Below, piece by piece: positions 1 to 5,000 of a stretch of 5,000 nucleotides of DNA; position 1 is the stretch's first letter, and every line of letters starts with the position of its first letter. The position numbers and the translations under genes were made by a program. Location of the stretch: positions 1-5,000 of the forward strand of contig NZ_NPEF01000012.1 of the NCBI RefSeq assembly GCF_002811955.1, read 5' to 3'. This DNA comes from Leptospira ellisii. GTDB taxonomy: Bacteria; Spirochaetota; Leptospiria; Leptospirales; Leptospiraceae. Below the pieces are notes generated by a model. That model was not told the origin of the DNA. It ran no database searches and was given only the letters and a program-made list of their open reading frames with translations.

Positions 1-164
1 ATCTCGTGGATGCGTACTGGTTTCACCCTCGATTCGCGAAAACCGCTTCTGCTCAGTTGATTTTCGATTATAATCCTATGGCTCGATTGGAATCCGGCGC
101 TACTTCGAGTTCGTCTTCCGTTTCCGCCGAAAGCCATTGGAACTGGGACTTCGCTTCCATTTAG
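1..164 (+). CDS. C-terminal end of an unrecognised protein (5' truncated by window)
   Basis: Only one forward frame stays open from the left edge: it reads from base 3 to a TAG at 162-164, giving about 53 residues. The other two forward frames stop by base ~75. Visible residues begin LVDAYWFHPRFAKTASAQ and end ESHWNWDFASI. The fragment has aromatic and small polar residues, a run of five serines, and no predicted membrane helix. The alternation of aromatic and polar residues would fit the end of a beta-strand-rich or exported protein, but this is weak inference and I do not recognise the family. Codon choice resembles the neighbouring genes, which supports real coding. The start lies outside the window. 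The long non-coding stretch after it, with hairpins, suggests it is transcribed separately from amtB. Confidence 0.6.
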   Translation, partial: LVDAYWFHPRFAKTASAQLIFDYNPMARLESGATSSSSSVSAESHWNWDFASI

Positions 165-219
165 AATAACAGCAGTTTTTAGATTTTCAGGGCAACTGAT
201 GTAGAGAAAAAGGAAAATT

Positions 220-242
220 CTTGAAAATGTCTATTTTTTAAG
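220..242. repeat. AT-rich inverted repeat, possible activator site or weak terminator
   Basis: The arms CTTGAAAA (220-227) and TTTTTAAG (235-242) pair over 8 bp with one G·T, separated by 7 bases. It lies about 55 bp after the stop of the upstream gene and about 220-240 bp before the predicted amtB start point. It could be a weak AT-only hairpin ending the upstream transcript, or an enhancer-type protein site. AT-rich DNA makes such repeats by chance, so confidence is low. Confidence 0.25.
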
Positions 243-272
243 CAAATTGGGGTACTTTTTCATTCTTCCCCT

Positions 273-299
273 TCGGATCATTGCTCCGGTCATTTTTTT
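273..299 (+). terminator. Weak candidate intrinsic terminator of the upstream gene
   Basis: TCGGA (273-277) can pair with TCCGG (285-289) over 5 bp including one T·G, with a 7-base loop. A run of seven T (293-299) follows. The stem is short, so efficiency would be modest. The position, downstream of the stop at 164 and before the amtB promoter, fits a terminator for the upstream gene. Confidence 0.35.
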
Positions 300-333
300 A
301 TTTCCCCCTCGCTTTTCGAAAATTTCCTTTTTG

Positions 334-354
334 GGGGTGAAAACCCCGGTTTTT
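334..354 (+). terminator. Candidate terminator: 5-bp stem with GAAA tetraloop and T-run
   Basis: GGGGT (334-338) and ACCCC (343-347) form a perfect 5-bp stem closed by a GAAA loop (339-342), a stable GNRA tetraloop in RNA. GG and then five T (350-354) follow. It would insulate amtB from read-through of the upstream gene. It lies about 80 bp before the sigma-54 promoter, so it is not part of the amtB leader made from that promoter. The stem is short and the T-run is separated by two G, so it may be only partly effective. Confidence 0.4.
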
Positions 355-361
355 GGGCTCT

Positions 362-378
362 TTTCTTATAAAAAGAAA
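362..378. repeat. Perfect AT-rich inverted repeat upstream of sigma-54 promoter
   Basis: TTTCTT (362-367) and AAGAAA (373-378) are perfect inverted repeats around five bases. The centre lies about 90 bp before the predicted transcription start, a workable distance for an enhancer-binding activator of sigma-54. No known activator motif is recognised, and the repeat is simple AT-rich sequence, so a chance origin is possible. Confidence 0.25.
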
Positions 379-433
379 TGTAAACCCTTCCCTTCTTTGT
401 TTAAATTTTAGAATTCATAAATATTTTTAGGTC

Positions 434-449
434 TGGTACCAATCTTGCA
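434..449 (+). promoter_or_regulatory. Sigma-54 (RpoN) -24/-12 promoter of amtB-glnK
   Basis: TGGTACCAATCTTGCA matches the sigma-54 consensus TGGCACR-N4-TTGCW at all but two positions (T for C at the fourth base, C for R at the seventh). The diagnostic GG (435-436) and GC (447-448) are separated by exactly 10 bp, as sigma-54 requires. Counting the C at 448 as -12 puts transcription start near 459-461, giving a leader of only about 14-26 nt depending on which amtB ATG is used. Sigma-54 control of amtB-glnK is standard in enteric bacteria. From memory, an RpoN pathway has also been reported to control amtB in Leptospira interrogans, which I could not check here. Confidence 0.85.
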
Positions 450-465
450 ATAAGGTATGCAAATT

Positions 466-1784
<1,319 letters not shown>

Positions 1785-1810
1785 TTTACGTTAGTTGAAG
1801 AATTTTAATA

Positions 1811-1815
1811 AGGAG
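1811..1815 (+). promoter_or_regulatory. Ribosome binding site of glnK
   Basis: AGGAG lies 5 bases before the ATG at 1821. It is a far stronger Shine-Dalgarno match than anything ahead of amtB, so GlnK may be made in more copies per message than AmtB. It fixes the glnK start. Confidence 0.85.
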
Positions 1816-1820
1816 ATTAT

Positions 1821-2165
1821 ATGAAATTAATCGTTGCCATCATTCAACCGCATAAACTGGAAGAGGTAAAAGCGGAATTGACGAAGAATGAAATTTACAG
1901 ACTTACCGTGAGCGACGTTCAAGGATACGGTCAGCAAAAAGGGAAGACGGAAGTTTTCCGCGGTCACGAATATCAGGTGAACCTTTTGAGAAAGGTCCGC
2001 CTTGAAATCGCGGTCAACGACGAGTTCGTGAAACCCACCGTGGACGCGATTCTCAAAGCCGCAAAAACCGGCGATGGAAAGATCGGAGACGGAAAGATTT
2101 TTATCACTCCTCTTGAGGACGTGATTCGGATCAGAACCGGGGAAAGAGGAAGTTCCGCGATCTAA
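1821..2165 (+). CDS. glnK: PII nitrogen regulatory protein (GlnK type)
   Basis: Cytoplasmic trimeric PII protein of 114 residues that senses ATP/ADP and 2-oxoglutarate. Linkage to amtB implies it blocks the ammonium channel when nitrogen is plentiful. Seen: Q39 and K40 at the T-loop base, Y51 (uridylylation tyrosine in RGHEY), K58, and the C-terminal signature VIRIRTGE with ATP-contacting arginines at 103 and 105 (E. coli 101/103). Oddities: position 46 is F rather than Y, 49 is H rather than A, and 57 is R where most PII have P in the FLPK stretch. The B-loop reads TGDGKIGDGK (83-92) where the usual form is TGxIGDGK, a two-residue expansion that exactly accounts for 114 instead of 112 residues. 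AGGAG at 1811 sets the start, and a strong terminator follows 33 bp after the stop. The alternative name glnB cannot be excluded from sequence alone. Confidence 0.95.
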   Translation: MKLIVAIIQPHKLEEVKAELTKNEIYRLTVSDVQGYGQQKGKTEVFRGHEYQVNLLRKVRLEIAVNDEFVKPTVDAILKAAKTGDGKIGDGKIFITPLEDVIRIRTGERGSSAI

Positions 2166-2198
2166 AAAGATTCTCCTTTTTGTGGTTGGGAAAATGAG

Positions 2199-2228
2199 GC
2201 CGGGCGGTTGCGCCCGGCTTTATTTTTG
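2199..2228 (+). terminator. Strong intrinsic terminator of amtB-glnK
   Basis: GCCGGGCG (2199-2206), loop GTTG, then CGCCCGGC (2211-2218) make a perfect 8-bp GC-rich stem, extendable by A-T and G·T pairs. The T-rich tail TTTATTTTTG (2219-2228) follows. It lies 33 bp after the glnK stop. On the opposite strand the same hairpin is followed only by CTCATTTTCC, so it may also weakly stop transcripts coming from prmC, for which I see no better terminator. Confidence 0.92.
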
Positions 2229-2376
2229 TCCGCGTCGAACGTTAACGTATTTCGGAGATCGTCGATTTCGATCGAACCTCTTTTATCGGCCGTTTCGATC
2301 GAGATGTCGTTTCGTATTGTATTTCAAGCCGTTTATGCTTCATCGTTTTAGGCTAAAGAGAAAGGGAACTTTCGAT
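2229..2376. other. Spacer between convergent glnK and prmC
   Basis: This 148-bp stretch has no supported gene. It contains two copies of TTTCGATCGA (2266-2275 and 2293-2302), the first forming the 10-bp palindrome TTCGATCGAA. Nearby CGAT-rich words allow several small alternative hairpins. None is followed by a good T-run on the prmC strand. Confidence 0.5.
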
Positions 2377-3237
2377 TTATTTCGTCAAAACAACGAACCG
2401 TTCCTTCCCGGAAAGATCCTTTTCCACCTTACCTTCTTTCCAACCGTCCTTTAAAGACTTAGAAAGCAAGGATCCGGCGATGGACGGAAGAGTTTCCATA
2501 TACAACCTTCCTCCGTCGATCAGACGTTCGTGCGCCTGCGCGATCAGTTCGATCAAAAAGATTTCGGGGTTTTCCCGGAAGAGCGCAAGATGCGGTTCGT
2601 AATCGACCACGTCACTCATCATTTCCTGCTTATCGGAGACGGGGATATACGGCGGATTCGTGACGATCAGATGAAATTTGGATTGAACGGGAATCGAGGT
2701 AAGAAGGTCGCTTTGGAGGAATTCCACCGAAAGTTCCTCCCCCAGAATTTTAGACGCGTTTTCCCGCGCCACCCCGAGGGCCTCGTCCGAGATGTCGCTT
2801 AACAAAACATTCCAATTTTTTCTGGCGAGTTTGAGGCTGATTCCGATGCAGCCGCTTCCGGAACAGAGGTCTAAAACCTCGATCGTTTCGGACCCTTCCT
2901 TTAGATCGTACAACACTTTTTCCACGAGCTCTTCGGTCTCCGGTCTCGGTATTAGAACTTTCTCATTTACGAAAAACACGGAATTGTAAAACGATTTTTG
3001 CCCGGTTATATAGGCGGTGGGTCTGTTTTTGGACCGTTCCACGATCCGTTCCCGATAGGCGTTTTTTTCCGACTCGGTGAGCAATCTTTCGAAATTAACG
3101 TAGAGTTTGACCCTTTGTAATCCGAGTAGATCCGCAAGAAGAAGTTCCGCGTCCAGACGGGCGCTCGGTATCTCCTTCTTCTTAAGAAACTCCTCCGATT
3201 TTTTTAACAGTGTGAGAATGGAATCTGGGTGTTGCAT
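2377..3237 (-). CDS. prmC: Peptide chain release factor N5-glutamine methyltransferase PrmC
   Basis: Cytoplasmic SAM-dependent enzyme that methylates the GGQ glutamine of release factors RF1 and RF2; 286 residues, a normal family length. The N-terminal helical domain carries [15 protein letters not shown] (25-39), typical of PrmC. Then come [10 protein letters not shown] (75-84), [11 protein letters not shown] (96-106), SAM-binding motif [16 protein letters not shown] (121-135) and the catalytic NPPYIP (194-199), followed by YEPHLAL (213-219). PrmC rather than PrmB is favoured by the N-terminal domain. The usual LExGxxQ near the C-terminus is replaced by METLPSIAG (247-255), which keeps only the Glu. 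The start ATG (3235-3237) has a weak GGA five bases upstream, inside the 13-nt spacer after the tRNA. Together with the lack of room for a promoter, this suggests co-transcription with the tRNA and the upstream regulator. Confidence 0.95.
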   Translation of the reverse strand: MQHPDSILTLLKKSEEFLKKKEIPSARLDAELLLADLLGLQRVKLYVNFERLLTESEKNAYRERIVERSKNRPTAYITGQKSFYNSVFFVNEKVLIPRPETEELVEKVLYDLKEGSETIEVLDLCSGSGCIGISLKLARKNWNVLLSDISDEALGVARENASKILGEELSVEFLQSDLLTSIPVQSKFHLIVTNPPYIPVSDKQEMMSDVVDYEPHLALFRENPEIFLIELIAQAHERLIDGGRLYMETLPSIAGSLLSKSLKDGWKEGKVEKDLSGKERFVVLTK

Positions 3238-3249
3238 TGAAGTCCGGAG

Positions 3250-3327
<78 letters not shown>

Positions 3328-3329
3328 TT

Positions 3330-3995
3330 TTAAGAATTCGGTTTCCTTTTTTGTGAGACTATTCTCTGGAAGTCGGCGATATTGTGTATAACAATTTTAT
3401 CTTCGTAAAGTTCGATTTTACCGCTTTTGGAAAGCGTGTTGAGGACCTTTTGCACCTCGCCGACCGGCTGGGCGCACCATTCCGCGACGTCGTGTTGGGA
3501 TACGTTGAGGACGATTTCCTTAAAATCGGAATGAGCGTGCATCTTTTCGTAGAGCATCAGAAACACGTCGGCGACCTTACCTTGAATATCGTCCATCAAA
3601 AGTATCAAAAGCCTCCGTTTTGCGTCGTTGATCCTTACCGAAAAGATCGTAAGGATTTTCAACGCGAGCATGGGGTTTTTGGTCATCAATAATTCGAAGT
3701 TGGCTCGGTTGAAATTGAGAACCTTCACTTCGGAGATGGCTATCGCGGTGGCGGAACGGGGTTGTTCCTCCAAAATCGCCATTTCCCCGAAGATGTCCCC
3801 TTGTTCGAGGATATCGAGCGTTTTGATGAGATAGTCTTCCTTCTTCGTCGGATTCGGGACCGTCTTTACGATCTTTACCTTTCCGGATTGAATCAGATAA
3901 AAATTATTTCCAGGTTCGTTTTCGCAGAAGATGATCTGATTCGGATCGTAGGTCTGACCGAATTTGGAGAACATGGATTCGAGCATCATATCCAT
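3330..3995 (-). CDS. Crp/Fnr-family transcriptional regulator
   Basis: A 221-residue protein with CRP architecture: N-terminal cyclic-nucleotide-binding beta-barrel (~10-105), long dimerisation helix (~108-135) and C-terminal winged helix-turn-helix (~160-205). The phosphate-binding cassette is intact: [16 protein letters not shown] (69-84) has the Glu (E71) and Arg (R80) that in CRP contact the ribose and phosphate, so binding of cAMP or cGMP is plausible. It lacks the Fnr cysteine cluster. The recognition helix is unusual: aligned to E. coli GCSRETVGRIL it reads [11 protein letters not shown] (175-185), so CRP R180 and E181 become V and G and R185 becomes K. DNA specificity should therefore differ from CRP. 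The start ATG lies 1 nt after the upstream TGA, and the nearest Shine-Dalgarno (4009-4014) is 13 nt away, which suggests translational coupling. Target genes cannot be told from the sequence. Confidence 0.92.
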   Translation of the reverse strand: MDMMLESMFSKFGQTYDPNQIIFCENEPGNNFYLIQSGKVKIVKTVPNPTKKEDYLIKTLDILEQGDIFGEMAILEEQPRSATAIAISEVKVLNFNRANFELLMTKNPMLALKILTIFSVRINDAKRRLLILLMDDIQGKVADVFLMLYEKMHAHSDFKEIVLNVSQHDVAEWCAQPVGEVQKVLNTLSKSGKIELYEDKIVIHNIADFQRIVSQKRKPNS

Positions 3996-3996
3996 A

Positions 3997-5000
<1,004 letters not shown>

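Noticed and set aside
2266..2302. Repeated TTTCGATCGA words between glnK and prmC, considered as an operator or attachment site
   Set aside because: Only two short copies occur in a CGAT-rich spacer between convergent 3' ends, where no promoter is expected and no mobile gene is nearby.
2182..2454. 90-residue + strand open frame over the glnK terminator
   Set aside because: It runs through a strong terminator hairpin and into the prmC 3' end, lacks a ribosome binding site, and is Arg/Phe-rich with no domain.

Overview
The window most likely comes from a Leptospira chromosome, probably one of the higher-GC species. This is an inference from overall protein style (Lys/Glu/Phe-rich, many TCG/GGA/GAA codons), T-rich intergenic DNA and the gene content; no rRNA or other decisive taxonomic marker is present. 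It looks like ordinary, well-packed core chromosome. I see no insertion sequence, phage gene, CRISPR array or defence system.

Left part (+ strand). The window opens inside the last ~53 codons of an unrecognised gene ending at 164. A 309-bp non-coding stretch follows, holding two candidate hairpin terminators, two AT-rich inverted repeats and, at its right end, a near-consensus sigma-54 (-24/-12) promoter at 434-449. This promoter sits just ahead of amtB (ammonium channel), which is followed 36 bp later by glnK (PII signal protein). A strong GC-rich intrinsic terminator at 2199-2228 closes the unit. The picture is a compact nitrogen-starvation unit: sigma-54 RNA polymerase, driven by an enhancer-binding activator, would make AmtB and GlnK together, and GlnK would dock on and close AmtB when ammonium returns.

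Right part (- strand). Reading right to left, a tightly packed series converges on glnK: a cyclic-nucleotide-binding-domain + TPR protein (5' end outside the window), a Crp/Fnr-type regulator 1 nt later, a tRNA-Arg(CCT) gene 2 nt after that stop codon, and prmC (release-factor glutamine methyltransferase) 13 nt after the tRNA CCA end. The spacing suggests one transcript in which a tRNA is embedded between two messenger segments, so tRNA processing would cut the mRNA. No promoter for this series is visible in the window.

Points most worth a second look: the tRNA sandwiched between coding genes; the two-residue expansion (GDGKI-GDGKI) in the nucleotide-binding B-loop of GlnK; the sigma-54 promoter with a very short leader and three nested ATGs; and the paired cNMP-domain proteins, one with an intact and one with a degenerate phosphate-binding cassette. 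I found no convincing wholly new system.
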